This document shows, piece by piece, positions 17,916 to 28,574 of a stretch of 43,244 bases of DNA. The notes below the pieces were generated by a model. It was given only the letters and a program-made list of their open reading frames with translations. It ran no database searches and was not told where the DNA came from. The stretch is from positions 39,087 through 82,330 of the forward strand of contig NZ_LMHM01000001.1 of the NCBI RefSeq assembly GCF_001427785.1, written 5' to 3'. The stretch is from Lysobacter sp. Root690 (GTDB lineage Bacteria; Pseudomonadota; Gammaproteobacteria; Xanthomonadales; Xanthomonadaceae). The translations under genes were made by a program, and so were the position numbers. Position 1 is the stretch's first letter. Every line of letters starts with the position of its first letter.

Positions 17916-19022
17916 TCATGCCTGTTGCGCGGCCGGTTCGTGACTGGATCCGGACACGCCGGCCTGGGCGAAGGTCGCCATGCCGTTGTGCAGCGCGCAG
18001 GCCAGGCGCAGCAACGGCACCGCCATCGCCGCGCCGCTGGCCTCGCCCAGGCGCATGCCCAGATCGAGCAAGGGCCGCGCCCGCAGGGCCTCGAGCACCG
18101 CAGCGTGGCCGCGTTCGTGCGAGCGATGCGCGTACAGCAGCCACTCGCCGCAACCCGGGTTGAGCCGCTGCGCGGCCAGCGCGGCGACGCTGGCGATGAA
18201 GCCATCGACCAGAACCGGCAAACCGGCCTGGGCCGAGGCCACATACGCGCCGGTCAGCGCGGCGATCTCGAAACCGCCGAGCCGGCGTAGCCGTTCCCAA
18301 TCGCTGTCAGCCGGCGCATGCAGCGCCAGCGCGCGTTCGATCACCGCGATCTTGTGGGCGATGCCGCTCGCGTCCAGGCCGGTGCCGGCGCCGGTCAGGT
18401 CGGACGGCGAACGCCGCAGCAAGGCGCTGGCCAGCGCCGCCGCCGAGGTGGTGTTGGCGATGCCCATCTCGCCGCCGATGAACAACTGCGCGCCGGCATC
18501 GAGCGCGGCGCGCACGCTGGCCGCGCCGGCGCCGAGCGCGGCGTGCAACTGGGCCTCGGTCATCGCCGGGCCTTCGCAGAAATTGCGCGTGCTCGCGGCG
18601 ATCACCGCCCGATGCACGCCGGCCACCGCGCCGGGATCGTTGACCGTGCCCAGGTCGACCACGTCCAGGTTCGCGTCGAGCGCGCGCGCGAGCACCGCGA
18701 TCGCCGCGCCGCCGCCGGTGAAGTTGCGCAGCATCTCGCCGGTCACCGCCTGCGGAAACGCCGACACGCCTTCGGCCGCGACGCCGTGATCGGCGGCGAA
18801 CACGCTGATCCAGACCCGGTCGATCGCAGGGCTGGGCGTGTGTTGCAGACCGGCCAGGGTCACCGCGAGGTCTTCGAGCACGCCGAGCGATCCTGGCGGC
18901 TTAGTCAACTGCGCCTGACGCGCGCGCGCCTGCGCCTGCAGGTCCGCATCGGGACGCTTGCAAGGCCGCAGCCACCATGCGTCCGCAGCGATGGTCGATC
19001 GGTTCGATATTGGCTCGTTCAC
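17916..19022 (-). CDS. cobT: Nicotinate-nucleotide--DMB phosphoribosyltransferase
   Basis: Transfers phosphoribose from nicotinate mononucleotide to 5,6-dimethylbenzimidazole to make alpha-ribazole-phosphate. 368 residues. Family landmarks are [32 protein letters not shown], the [14 protein letters not shown] loop, TGLD, and the [15 protein letters not shown] segment that carries the catalytic Glu. The start is taken as GTG at 19022, with GGGAG seven bases upstream, 35 bases after the cobU stop. An in-frame start further upstream would overlap cobU and add unrelated Arg/Gly residues. Usual GEMGIGNTT has Ala for the second Gly here. Confidence 0.94.
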   Translation of the reverse strand: MNEPISNRSTIAADAWWLRPCKRPDADLQAQARARQAQLTKPPGSLGVLEDLAVTLAGLQHTPSPAIDRVWISVFAADHGVAAEGVSAFPQAVTGEMLRNFTGGGAAIAVLARALDANLDVVDLGTVNDPGAVAGVHRAVIAASTRNFCEGPAMTEAQLHAALGAGAASVRAALDAGAQLFIGGEMGIANTTSAAALASALLRRSPSDLTGAGTGLDASGIAHKIAVIERALALHAPADSDWERLRRLGGFEIAALTGAYVASAQAGLPVLVDGFIASVAALAAQRLNPGCGEWLLYAHRSHERGHAAVLEALRARPLLDLGMRLGEASGAAMAVPLLRLACALHNGMATFAQAGVSGSSHEPAAQQA

Positions 19023-19057
19023 TGCTTCGCTCCCGTGCGACTCGTTGCGTCCCGCGC

Positions 19058-19563
19058 TCACAACGCGGGACCTTTCAATACCAGCGGCAAGCCGGCGGCG
19101 ACGAACACCACCCGCTCGCACAGCGCGCCCAGCGCCTGATGCAGGCGTCCGGCTTCGTCGACATAACGGCGGGTCAACTCGCCCATCGGCACCACGCCGA
19201 GGCCGACCTCGTTGCTGACGAGCAGCACCGTTCCGTTCAATCCGGGCAAGGTCGCCAGCAAGGCCTCGCGTTCGCGCTCGAATGCTTCACCATCCGGATC
19301 GCCCAGCAGATTGCTCAACCACAGGGTCAGGCAATCCACCAGCACGCAGCGACCCGGCGCCGCGTGCATGCGCAAGGTCCCGGCCAAGGCGATCGGTTCT
19401 TCGATACAGCCCCATTCGGCCGGACGGCGCGCGCGATGATGGGCGATGCGCTCGCCCATCTCGGCGTCGCGCGCCTGCGCGGTGGCGATGTAGACCACGT
19501 CCGCGAACGGCGTGGCCAGGCGTTCGGCCAAGGCACTCTTGCCCGAGCGCGCGCCGCCGAGAA

Positions 19564-19576
<13 letters not shown>
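19058..19576 (-). CDS. cobU: Adenosylcobinamide kinase/guanylyltransferase
   Basis: A bifunctional enzyme that phosphorylates adenosylcobinamide and then transfers GMP to make adenosylcobinamide-GDP. The 172 residues are the usual length. The P-loop GGARSGKS is at 7-14. H46/H47 in [11 protein letters not shown] is the site of GMP attachment in Salmonella CobU (H46). The Walker B-like [14 protein letters not shown] and the [27 protein letters not shown] block are intact. The start at 19576 overlaps the end of cobQ by 13 bases. Named cobP in Pseudomonas-type nomenclature. Confidence 0.96.
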
Positions 19577-21047
<1,471 letters not shown>

Positions 21048-21051
<4 letters not shown>

Positions 21052-22046
21052 GGCTGCGTCCTCTCGTGCATGACGTCGGCCAGGGCCGTGTCGAGCCGCC
21101 GCCATTGCGCTTCGTCGTCCGGGAGGCCGAAACGCAGGCTGCGCGGCTGTTCGAAATAACGGGTGAACACCCCACAACGAGCCAGCGCTTCGTGCAACGC
21201 CAGCGCCTCGTCGTTGCGATGCCATTGGAAGAATGCGCAGCCGCCGCTGGCGCGCAGGCCGTGCGCACTCAACAAGGCGGCCAGCCGTTCGCCTTGCGCC
21301 AGCAATTGCGCGCGCATCGTCGCCTGCCACTCGCGATCGGTCAGCGCGTGCCGCAGCGCATGGCGGGTCGGGCCGGTGACGGTCCACGGGCCGAGCCGTT
21401 CGCGCAGCGCTTGCAGCAAAACTTCGTTCGCACAGACGAAACCGGCGCGCGCGCCGGCCAAGCCGAAGAACTTGCCGACCGAGCGCAGCACGATCAATCC
21501 TTCGCGCGCGCTCTCGCCGCACAGGCTCAGTTCGGGCGTGGCGTCCATGAAGGCTTCGTCGATCAGCAGCCAGCCACCGCGCGCGGCCAGCCGCGCGTGC
21601 AGGTCGAGCAAGGCCGCGCGTTCGAAGCGCTCACCGCCGGGGTTGTTGGGATGGATCAGCACGATCACATCGAAATCGTCGGCCTGCGCGATCAACTCGG
21701 CGGCACCGCGCAGTTCGACGAGATGACCGCAACGCCTCCAGGCCTGCGCATGTTCGGCATAGCCCGGCGCAAGCACGCCGACTGTCGAGGCCGCACGCAA
21801 TTCGGGCAACGCCTGGATCGCCGCCTGCGAGCCGGCGACCGGCCACAGCGATTCGGCGCCGTAGTAAGCGCGGGCGACATCGATCAATCCATCGTCGTCT
21901 TCGGGCAAACGGTGCCAGGCGCGCGCGGGTATCTCGGGCACCGGCCAGGCCACCGGGTTGATGCCGGTGGACAGATCGAGCCAATCCTGCACGGCGATGC
22001 CGTACTGCCGTGCCGCGCGCAACAAGCGGCCGCCGTGTTCAAGCAT
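21048..22046 (-). CDS. cobD: L-threonine-O-3-phosphate decarboxylase (aminopropanol linker)
   Basis: A PLP enzyme of the aminotransferase I/II fold that makes (R)-1-amino-2-propanol phosphate for the cobalamin linker. 332 residues. It starts [12 protein letters not shown]; the D.STGINP substrate loop is near 24-31, HPNNPGG at 132-138, the pyridine-N binding D163 in LLIDEAF and the Schiff-base lysine K192 in [17 protein letters not shown]. This is CobD in Salmonella naming and CobC in Pseudomonas naming. AAGGA stands ten bases ahead of the ATG. It begins 170 bases after cbiB, the longest gap inside the biosynthetic part of the operon, and overlaps cobQ by four bases. Confidence 0.94.
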
Positions 22047-22216
22047 TGCGATGGGTTCCTTGCGAATGTCGCGACGTCTTTCGTGGGCGCGGCTTTGGCC
22101 TCGCCGCTGTCGACTGAGCCGCCGCGTTGCGACTGAAAGCCGTCGAGTCTGAAAGCCCCGCCGACAAAAAACCTCGGGATGAACCGATCCGTTCGCTCGA
22201 CAAGCCCGGCCGCGGC

Positions 22217-23155
22217 TCAAACATGCGCGTACGCCCATCCCGTCCAGGCCGCCAGCACGAACAGACCCACCCACACCGCCACGCCGCGCTTCACCAGACG
22301 CAACGCGCGACGAATCGAATCCGCGCTCGGTGCATCGCCCTCGCCCAGCAGCGGCCGTGTTTCCCACACACCGTGATACGGCGCCGCGTCGCCCAGCCGA
22401 ACCCGCAGCGCACCCGCGCCGGCCGCCATCACCGGTCCTGCGTTCGGGCTGTCCCAGTGCCGTGCCTGCGTGCGCCAGCAACGCCACGCAGCCGCGGTGT
22501 CGCCGAGCGCGGCATAGGTCAGCGCGGTCAAGCGCGCGGGTATCAGGTTGAGCGCGTCGTCGATCCGCGCCGCCGCCCAGCCGAAACGTTCATAACGCGG
22601 CGTGCGATAGCCCCACATCGCGTCCAGCGTGTTGGCGAGCCGGTACAGGACCGCGCCGGCCGGGCCGAACACGGCGAACCAGAACAACGCGGCGAACACC
22701 GCGTCGCTGCCGTTTTCCAGCACCGATTCGGTCGCCGCCGCGGCGACACGTTCGCCGTCGAGCGCATCGACATCGCGGCTGACGATGCGCCCGACCGCGG
22801 CGCGCGCGCCGGCCAGATCGTCCGCCTGTAACGCCGCCGCCACCGGCGCGGCGTGTTCGTCCAGGCTGCGCAGACCGATCGCCAGATACAACGCGAACGC
22901 AGCGTACGCGGCGCCCAGCCAGAACGAATACGCGAACAGATTGCGCTGCAGCCACCATGCGGCCGCGCTCAACGGCACCACCGCGAGCAACCAGGCCATG
23001 ATTCCGCGAGCGCGGCTGTCGGCGTGCAAGGCGCTTTCGAGTGCGCGCGCGAGGCGGCCGAAACCGATCAACGGATGCAGCCGCCGCGGCTCGCCGAGCC
23101 AGGCGTCCAGCAACACGCCGCACAGCATCGTGGCCGACAGCGACGCGGCGTTCAT
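22217..23155 (-). CDS. cbiB: Adenosylcobinamide-phosphate synthase
   Basis: Couples adenosylcobyric acid to the aminopropanol (phosphate) linker in the inner membrane. 312 residues with about five hydrophobic spans. Family motifs are [20 protein letters not shown] near the N-terminus, [34 protein letters not shown], and [10 protein letters not shown]. This is CbiB in Salmonella naming, CobD in Pseudomonas naming. Its ATG overlaps the cobB stop as ATGA. The next gene starts 170 bases downstream, across a stretch with a T6 run after an imperfect GGATC hairpin (about 22165-22195) that could attenuate transcription. Confidence 0.95.
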   Translation of the reverse strand: MNAASLSATMLCGVLLDAWLGEPRRLHPLIGFGRLARALESALHADSRARGIMAWLLAVVPLSAAAWWLQRNLFAYSFWLGAAYAAFALYLAIGLRSLDEHAAPVAAALQADDLAGARAAVGRIVSRDVDALDGERVAAAATESVLENGSDAVFAALFWFAVFGPAGAVLYRLANTLDAMWGYRTPRYERFGWAAARIDDALNLIPARLTALTYAALGDTAAAWRCWRTQARHWDSPNAGPVMAAGAGALRVRLGDAAPYHGVWETRPLLGEGDAPSADSIRRALRLVKRGVAVWVGLFVLAAWTGWAYAHV

Positions 23156-24549
23156 GGCAGAAACAAGCGCGCGGCGGCCTGCGGGTTCGACGGAAAATAG
23201 AAATGGACGAAGCTCGCGCTCAGACGCTGGTCGCGATACAGCGCTTCGCGGCTCGGCCCGCCGTTGGGGTTGGTCGATTGCGCGATCGCCGCGGCCTCGA
23301 TCTGCGCCTGGGCGTAATGGAAGGTATGCCCGCGCAGCACGCCTTCGGGCAGCTCCACCGACTGCAAGCCCAGCGCGGCCATGCGCGGCTGAATCTGCGC
23401 ATGCCCGCGCAACAAACCGGCCATCGCACCGGAATTGCCTTCGCGGTCGCTCAACCTATCGAGCGCGTACAACAAGCCGCCGCACTCGGCGAGGATCGGC
23501 TTGCCCGCATCGCGATGCGCGTGCAGCGCCTCGCGCAAGGCCGCATTGGCCGACAGCGCCGGCAGATGCAGTTCGGGATAACCACCGGGCAACCAGACCG
23601 CATCGCAGTCGGGCAGGCTGTCGCCCGCGATCGGCGAAAACGCGATGCATTCGGCGCCCGCGTCGATCAGCAGCTGCAGATTGGCCGGGTAAACGAAACA
23701 GAACGCGGCATCGCGGGAGATCGCGATGCGCCGGCCGCGCAGCAGCGGCGGCACTTGCACGGGCTCGCTCGCCGCGAACTCCACCGGCGGCGGCAATTCG
23801 GCATCGGCGTGCGCGCCCCAGGCGTCGGCGAGCGCATCCAGACGCGCATCGATATCGCCCAGTTCGCCCGCCGCGACCAGCCCCAGATGGCGCTCGGGCA
23901 AGGCCAGCGCCGGATCGCGCGACAACGCGCCGAGCCAGCGCAAATCATCCGGCAGACTCTCGCGCAGCAACTGCACGTGATACGCGCTGCCGATGCGATT
24001 GGCGGCGACACCGTAGACCGTCAAACCTTCGCGATAACGCGCCAGACCGGTGGCGAGCGCGCCGAAGGTCTGCGCCATCGCCGATCCGTCGATCACCGCC
24101 AGCACCGGCACGCCGAGGGCCTGGGCCAGATCGGCGCTCGATGGATTGCCGTCGAACAGCCCCATCACCCCTTCGATCAGGATCAGGTCGGCCTCGCGCG
24201 CCGCCGCATGCAGACGCGCGCGCACGTCGGCTTCGCCGCACATCCACAGATCGAGCTGCTGCACGCAGTGACCGCTGGCGCGTTCGAGCACCATCGGATC
24301 GAGAAAGTCCGGCCCGGTCTTGAACACCCGCACCCGCCGCCCCTGCCGCGCATGCCAGCGGGCGATCGCGGCGGTGACGCTGGTCTTGCCTTGGCCGGAG
24401 GCGGGAGCGGACACGAGCAGCGCCGGGCAACGGGCGTTGCCGCCCGCGGGATTGGGGATTCGAGATTGGAGATTTGCAGAAGCAACGGCAGATGCCGAAG
24501 CATCCGCTTTTTCGAATCCCGAATCCCCAATCCCCAATCCCGGCTTCAC
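23152..24549 (-). CDS. cobB: Cobyrinate a,c-diamide synthase with repeat-derived N-terminus
   Basis: Amidates the a and c carboxylates of cobyrinate with glutamine and ATP (CobB/CbiA). 465 residues. The ATPase half begins [21 protein letters not shown], followed by [18 protein letters not shown]. The C-terminal glutamine amidotransferase half has its Cys in [14 protein letters not shown] and the GHTFHYA His. The GTG start at 24549 overlaps the cobO stop as GTGA, matching other junctions in this operon. The first ~38 residues are translated from a GGGATTC heptamer inverted-repeat element and look unlike any CobB. The only later in-frame candidate I see is a GTG inside LLVSAPAS, too far into the P-loop strand to be likely. 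Confidence 0.93.
   Translation of the reverse strand: MKPGLGIGDSGFEKADASASAVASANLQSRIPNPAGGNARCPALLVSAPASGQGKTSVTAAIARWHARQGRRVRVFKTGPDFLDPMVLERASGHCVQQLDLWMCGEADVRARLHAAAREADLILIEGVMGLFDGNPSSADLAQALGVPVLAVIDGSAMAQTFGALATGLARYREGLTVYGVAANRIGSAYHVQLLRESLPDDLRWLGALSRDPALALPERHLGLVAAGELGDIDARLDALADAWGAHADAELPPPVEFAASEPVQVPPLLRGRRIAISRDAAFCFVYPANLQLLIDAGAECIAFSPIAGDSLPDCDAVWLPGGYPELHLPALSANAALREALHAHRDAGKPILAECGGLLYALDRLSDREGNSGAMAGLLRGHAQIQPRMAALGLQSVELPEGVLRGHTFHYAQAQIEAAAIAQSTNPNGGPSREALYRDQRLSASFVHFYFPSNPQAAARLFLP
24448..24541. repeat. GGGATT heptamer inverted-repeat element inside cobB start
   Basis: Degenerate GGGATTC/GGGATTG units (24449-24474) and their inverted counterparts CGAATCCCGAATCCCCAATC and on (24513-24541) flank a ~38-base centre. 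The arms can form a long hairpin. The same heptamer family appears at 29802-29831 and 30461-30541. Here it lies downstream of the cobB GTG and keeps the frame open. Confidence 0.85.
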
Positions 24550-25187
24550 AACTCAATCCCCTTCTGCGCCTTGATCCCCGCCTTGAACGCATGCTTGACC
24601 ACGCGCATGTCGGTCACGGTATCGGCCGCTTCGATCAGCGCATCGGGCGCGCCGCGTCCGGTGATGACCACGTGCTGTTGCGGCGGCCGCGCCGCGACCG
24701 CGGCGAGCACGTCGTCCAGCGCGATGTAGCGATGCGCCAGGGCGATGTTCAACTCATCAAGCAGGACGAAGTCGTAACCCGGATCGGCCAGCATGCGCGC
24801 GGCGATCGCCCAGGCCGACTGCGCGGCGCGGATGTCGCGCTCCTTGTCCTGGGTTTCCCAGGTGAAGCCTTCGCCCATTACGTGATAGTCCAGTTCCTCG
24901 AAACGGCGGAAGAACGCTTCCTCGCCGGTCGAGAAGCTTCCCTTGATGAACTGCACCACGCCGCACTGGAAACCATGGCCCAGCGAGCGCGCGAGCATGC
25001 CGAACCCGGACGAACTCTTGCCCTTGCCGTTGCCGGTGTTGACCACCAGCACGCCGCGCTCGATGGTCGCGCGCGCGATCTTGCGGTCGATCAATTCCTT
25101 CTTGCGCTGCATGCGCTCGCGATGGCGTTCGTCGCTGCTCGCGGCAAAGCCGGCACGATCCTTGCTGTCTTCGCTGCCGGCGCTCAT
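24546..25187 (-). CDS. cobO: Cob(I)yrinic acid a,c-diamide adenosyltransferase
   Basis: Attaches the 5'-deoxyadenosyl group from ATP to cob(I)alamin-type corrinoids (CobO/BtuR/CobA family). 213 residues. The atypical P-loop is TGNGKGKS at 51-58, followed by SGFGMLARSLGHGFQCGVVQFIKG; FETQDKE-like TWETQDKERD and LLDELNIAL segments match the family, as does the terminal [16 protein letters not shown]. The first ~20 residues are a polar extension and residues 21-45 form a charged helix. The ATG at 25187 overlaps the stop of the upstream membrane protein gene (ATGA). Confidence 0.96.
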   Translation of the reverse strand: MSAGSEDSKDRAGFAASSDERHRERMQRKKELIDRKIARATIERGVLVVNTGNGKGKSSSGFGMLARSLGHGFQCGVVQFIKGSFSTGEEAFFRRFEELDYHVMGEGFTWETQDKERDIRAAQSAWAIAARMLADPGYDFVLLDELNIALAHRYIALDDVLAAVAARPPQQHVVITGRGAPDALIEAADTVTDMRVVKHAFKAGIKAQKGIEL

Positions 25188-25792
25188 GCGGCCGCTCCGC
25201 TGCGTTGGCGGATATGGGCGAAACGGACCACCGCATAGGCGAGGAAACCGGCGCCGACGTAACCGGCCAGGGTGCCGAGCGTGCGCGGGTAATACCGCGG
25301 AATCCGATCGATGAAACCGGCCAGCGAAGCATCGGGATAACGGCCCGACAGAAAATAGAAGCCGCCCTTCGAGATCAGATACGCCACCACCGAGGTCGCC
25401 AGCAGCACCAGCACCAGCCGCGGCACGGTACTCCAGTGATCGCGATGCAGCCGCGCGTAATAGCGTCCACCGAGCCACAGCACGCCGTAGGCGAGGGCCA
25501 GCGCCCAGTACGCCGGCGACAGGCACCAGTCGGTGACCCGGCCCAGCGCCAAGCTGGCCAGATCCAGCAGCGACGACAGCACGAACAAGGCCGGGAAGAT
25601 CCAGCCCGGGCGCAGCAGCGCGCCGGCCAGGAAGAACACCGCCCACGACGCGCTTGGCAAGGCATCGACCGTGGCGAAATGCTGGCCGCGGGTGCAGATC
25701 ATCAGCGCCGCCAGGGCAAGGCCGGCGACGAACTGAGCCATGCGCGAACGCAGCGGCAGTCCGGTGGAGACAACGGGATCGATCGTCGACAT
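25184..25792 (-). CDS. Six-helix membrane protein B, S-component-like, B12 operon
   Basis: A 202-residue inner-membrane protein with about six hydrophobic segments. It is a clear paralogue of the gene just upstream (25862-26452). Shared positions include TR..HF, LP.AS.AVFFL.G..LR, the C..P.Y...LAY.VLW..GR.YA block, S...LIS.G.FY..(S/G)GRYP and LGYV.AGF.A.A. Size, helix number and the LIS.G.FY..GGRYP segment recall DUF6580-type proteins and ECF transporter S-components (recognised from memory, not searched). Embedded between btuB and cobO under a cobalamin riboswitch, it is a candidate corrinoid or cobalt carrier. GGAG stands seven bases before the ATG. Its stop overlaps the cobO start (ATGA). 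Confidence 0.85.
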   Translation of the reverse strand: MSTIDPVVSTGLPLRSRMAQFVAGLALAALMICTRGQHFATVDALPSASWAVFFLAGALLRPGWIFPALFVLSSLLDLASLALGRVTDWCLSPAYWALALAYGVLWLGGRYYARLHRDHWSTVPRLVLVLLATSVVAYLISKGGFYFLSGRYPDASLAGFIDRIPRYYPRTLGTLAGYVGAGFLAYAVVRFAHIRQRSGAAA

Positions 25793-25861
25793 ATCAGGCT
25801 CCGTGAAGATCGGGTTCGAACAACGACGCCGCCAACGACGGCACGAACGCGGCCGGGACGA

Positions 25862-26452
25862 TCAAGCCTCGGCCAGCGGACGCGCGTCGCGGGGCCGCGC
25901 ATAACGCGCGATCAGCGCATGGGCGAAGAAACCCGCGGCGACATACCCAAGCGTGGTGCGCACGAACAACGGGCCCCACTTCCACACCCGCTCGATGTAC
26001 TCGGCGAAATGCGGCTGCGGATAGCGTCCACCCCACCAATAAAACGCGCCGTTGGAAATCAGGAACGACACGCTGGCCGCCAGCAAGGCCACACCGAGCC
26101 CGCCGAGCAAGGCGCGCGGGCGCGCCGCCATGTGCGGCGCGTACAACCGGCCGGCGTACCACAGCACCGCGTAGGCGAGCAGCAGGAACGCGTACGACGG
26201 CGTCACGCAGTAGTGCTGGAAGAAGCTCAGGCCGCGGCCGGTGATCGCGATGTAGTCGATCGCCACCGCCGCCAGCAGGTAGCCGACGAACGCCGCATGC
26301 CGACGCAGATACAGACCGCCGAGAAAGAACACCGCCATCGAGGCATCGGGCAGATGCAGCGCATCGCCGAAATGATGGAAGCGGGTGGCGAGCATCAGCG
26401 TCAGCAAGGCCGCGAACAGGCCGTATTGCACGGGACGGGACGGAAGGTTCAT
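25862..26452 (-). CDS. Six-helix membrane protein A, S-component-like, B12 operon
   Basis: A 196-residue inner-membrane protein, paralogue of the following gene. Predicted helices lie near residues 8-24, 38-50, 54-70, 86-104, 115-138 and 166-184. Conserved non-helix positions with its paralogue include TRFHHF, the LPDASMAVFFL turn, CVTPSY, GRLYA and GGRYP. It is the first gene after btuB, 56 bases downstream of its stop, across an 8-bp GC hairpin. There is no ATPase, no periplasmic binding protein and no EcfT nearby. If it carries corrinoid or cobalt it would have to act as a solitary carrier or use a shared energising module coded elsewhere. The ribosome-binding site is weak (GAGAG), so coupling to btuB translation is possible. 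Confidence 0.85.
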   Translation of the reverse strand: MNLPSRPVQYGLFAALLTLMLATRFHHFGDALHLPDASMAVFFLGGLYLRRHAAFVGYLLAAVAIDYIAITGRGLSFFQHYCVTPSYAFLLLAYAVLWYAGRLYAPHMAARPRALLGGLGVALLAASVSFLISNGAFYWWGGRYPQPHFAEYIERVWKWGPLFVRTTLGYVAAGFFAHALIARYARPRDARPLAEA

Positions 26453-26473
26453 CGGCGGCTCTCTCGTTGCGAA

Positions 26474-26493
26474 CCGGCCGCGCGGGCGGCCGG
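26474..26493 (-). promoter_or_regulatory. GC hairpin between btuB and membrane protein A
   Basis: A perfect 8-bp CCGGCCGC/GCGGCCGG stem with a four-base loop lies 15 bases past the btuB stop, with no U-tract after it. It is probably an RNA-stabilising or partial-attenuation element that would raise btuB expression relative to the genes downstream. Confidence 0.5.
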
Positions 26494-26508
26494 CGGGATG
26501 CTGATCCG

Positions 26509-28449
26509 TCAGCGGGAGGGGCGGTAACGCAGACTCAACAGATAGTTGCGACCGGGTTGATTGTAGAAGGCGGCGGTTTCATAACGGCGATCGAAGACGT
26601 TGTTGGCCGACAGTTGCAGGCTCCAGGCCGCGTCAATGGCATAGCCCAGGCGCAGATCGGTCAGCGCGTAGCCGCCCAGGCGGCGGGTATTGGCCAGTTC
26701 GTCGTAGCGCTCGCCGGCGGCATAGACGCTGGCGCCGAGCGACCAGGACGATGCGCCATCGATGTCGAAACGGCGATCGGCATCGACCCGCGCGCTGTGC
26801 CGAGCGCGCCGCGGCAGATAGTTGTCGCGATAGGCGTTGGGGCTGTCGTTGCGCGGGTCCAACCAGGTCGCGCTGGCGCGCAGATCCCACTGCGCCAGTC
26901 GGGTATCGAGCACCGCCTCCAGGCCGCGGATGCGCGCGCGGTCGACATTGCCCGGCGCGCCGATCGAGGCGTCGTAGGCGATCAGGTCGTCGACCCGGGT
27001 CTGGAACGCGTTGAGCGACCACACGTGCTGGCGCTGCGCACCGTGGGTGCCGCGCAGGCCGACTTCGACGCTGCGCGAAGTTTCCGGTTGCACCCGCGGG
27101 TTGCCGTAGCCGGGGTAATACAGCTCGTTGAAGGTCGGCGCCTTGAATGCGGTGCCGTAGCTCGCGGTCAGCCGTAGCGATTCGCTCAGATCCCAGCCCC
27201 ACAGCGCGCTGCCGGTGGTTTGCCCGCCGAACTGGCTGTCGTCGTCGCGGCGCAGGCTGGCCTGCAGCGCATGCGCGCCGAAGCTCTGCTGCCACTGCGC
27301 GAAGGCGCCGCGCAGGATGCGGCGGTCGCGCGCATAGGCGGTGTTGCTCTCGACTTCGTCGCGTTGCCAATCGAAGCCGACGCTCAACAGACCCGCGCCG
27401 ATGCCGAAATCGCCCTGCACCGAGCCCAGTTGGCGACGGGTATCGAAGGTACTGGAGTACTTGCCGTTCTTGTAGGTGTCGCTCAAATCGGCGCTGTGGC
27501 CGGCATTGGCGGTCAGAGTCACCCGCTCGCTGGGTTTGTAACGCAGCTTGGCGCCGGCCACCTGCTGGACGTTATCGGCCTCGTTGTTCTGGCTGCCGTC
27601 GTAGTGGTTGTTGCCTTCGGCGCGGAACAGCCGCGCTTCGCCGTCCCACTGATCGTTGAAGCGATAACCGCCCTGCATGGTCAGCGAGCTGTTGCGATAA
27701 CCGTCGCGATCGGGCGAATTGGTGAAGCAGCCCGCGCCACCCGGCGAAGGCTTGCCGCGGCAGGCGTTGATGCCGTCGGTCTGTTCGTGCGCGGCGTTGA
27801 TCGAGTACCAGCCGCGCTCGCCCTTGCCGGCCACGCCGGCGCTCGCGCGACGGGTCGCGTTGCTGCCGATTGACACGCCGAAACTCGGCGCGAACGGGCC
27901 TTGCGGGCGGCGGGTGAAGATCTGGATGACGCCGCCGATCGCCTCGGACCCGTACAGGCTGGAGAACGGCCCGCGCACGATTTCGATGCGCTCGATCTGC
28001 TCGACCGGAATGTCCTGCAGCGAGGCGCCGCCGCTGGTCGCCGAACCGATCTTGATACCGTCGATCAGCACCAGCACGTGATCGGATTCGGTGCCGCGCA
28101 GGAACAGCGAAGTCGATTTGCCGGCGCCGCCGTTGTTGGCCAGGGAAGCGCCCGGGGTGCCACGCAACAGCTCCGGCAGCGAGGACGGCTGGCGCCGGTC
28201 GATCTCATCGCGATCGATCACGGTCACCGCCGCCAGGGTCGCGTCCTGGGTCTGCGCGGTGCGGGTGGCGGTCACTATCACCTGATCCAGGTCGACCGCG
28301 GCGGGCGCGGCGAATGCGGGCAGCGCGCAGAGGCTCAAGGCAAGGCCGAGGCCGGCGGTCGCAGAATGGCGAAAGCCATGCGCACGCAACGTGGACGCCG
28401 ACGACGGCACACATCGCAGGCACGAAAAGGAACGGGTACGCAAAGTCAC
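26509..28449 (-). CDS. btuB: TonB-dependent cobalamin receptor BtuB
   Basis: The outer-membrane receptor for cobalamin and related corrinoids. 646 residues. A signal peptide ends near LCALPAFAAPA, a TonB box DQVIVTATRT follows, then the plug (SSLPELLRGTPGASLANNGGAGKSTSLFLRG, HVLVLIDGIKIG, IERIEIVRGPFSSLYGSEAIGGVIQIFTRR), closely parallel to E. coli BtuB, and a barrel ending LSLRYRPSR. The barrel lacks the usual terminal aromatic residue. The start is taken as GTG at 28449, because GGAGA stands eight bases ahead and that SD is built into the riboswitch platform. First gene of the cobalamin operon. Confidence 0.94.
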   Translation of the reverse strand: MTLRTRSFSCLRCVPSSASTLRAHGFRHSATAGLGLALSLCALPAFAAPAAVDLDQVIVTATRTAQTQDATLAAVTVIDRDEIDRRQPSSLPELLRGTPGASLANNGGAGKSTSLFLRGTESDHVLVLIDGIKIGSATSGGASLQDIPVEQIERIEIVRGPFSSLYGSEAIGGVIQIFTRRPQGPFAPSFGVSIGSNATRRASAGVAGKGERGWYSINAAHEQTDGINACRGKPSPGGAGCFTNSPDRDGYRNSSLTMQGGYRFNDQWDGEARLFRAEGNNHYDGSQNNEADNVQQVAGAKLRYKPSERVTLTANAGHSADLSDTYKNGKYSSTFDTRRQLGSVQGDFGIGAGLLSVGFDWQRDEVESNTAYARDRRILRGAFAQWQQSFGAHALQASLRRDDDSQFGGQTTGSALWGWDLSESLRLTASYGTAFKAPTFNELYYPGYGNPRVQPETSRSVEVGLRGTHGAQRQHVWSLNAFQTRVDDLIAYDASIGAPGNVDRARIRGLEAVLDTRLAQWDLRASATWLDPRNDSPNAYRDNYLPRRARHSARVDADRRFDIDGASSWSLGASVYAAGERYDELANTRRLGGYALTDLRLGYAIDAAWSLQLSANNVFDRRYETAAFYNQPGRNYLLSLRYRPSR

Positions 28450-28574
28450 TGGCAGGTCTCCACGGCCGCGCCTCACCCGCGCGGTCCAGACAGGGTCGTG
28501 ACATGCGGGGGATGCAACGCGGGCACGCGCGGAGGCACGACGCCCGAGACCGGCCCTCCGCCTGTCGGTTCGCG
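28449..28574 (-). promoter_or_regulatory. Riboswitch expression platform, SD-sequestering type
   Basis: The minus-strand leader between aptamer and btuB carries GGGCCGGTCTCGGGC (plus coordinates 28542-28556). This is complementary, with one bulge, to the B12 box (28579-28594). Its core GGTCTC (28546-28551) is also complementary to the btuB Shine-Dalgarno segment GGAGACC (28455-28461). One linker can thus pair with either site. No U-tract follows, so control is most likely translational. Confidence 0.75.
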
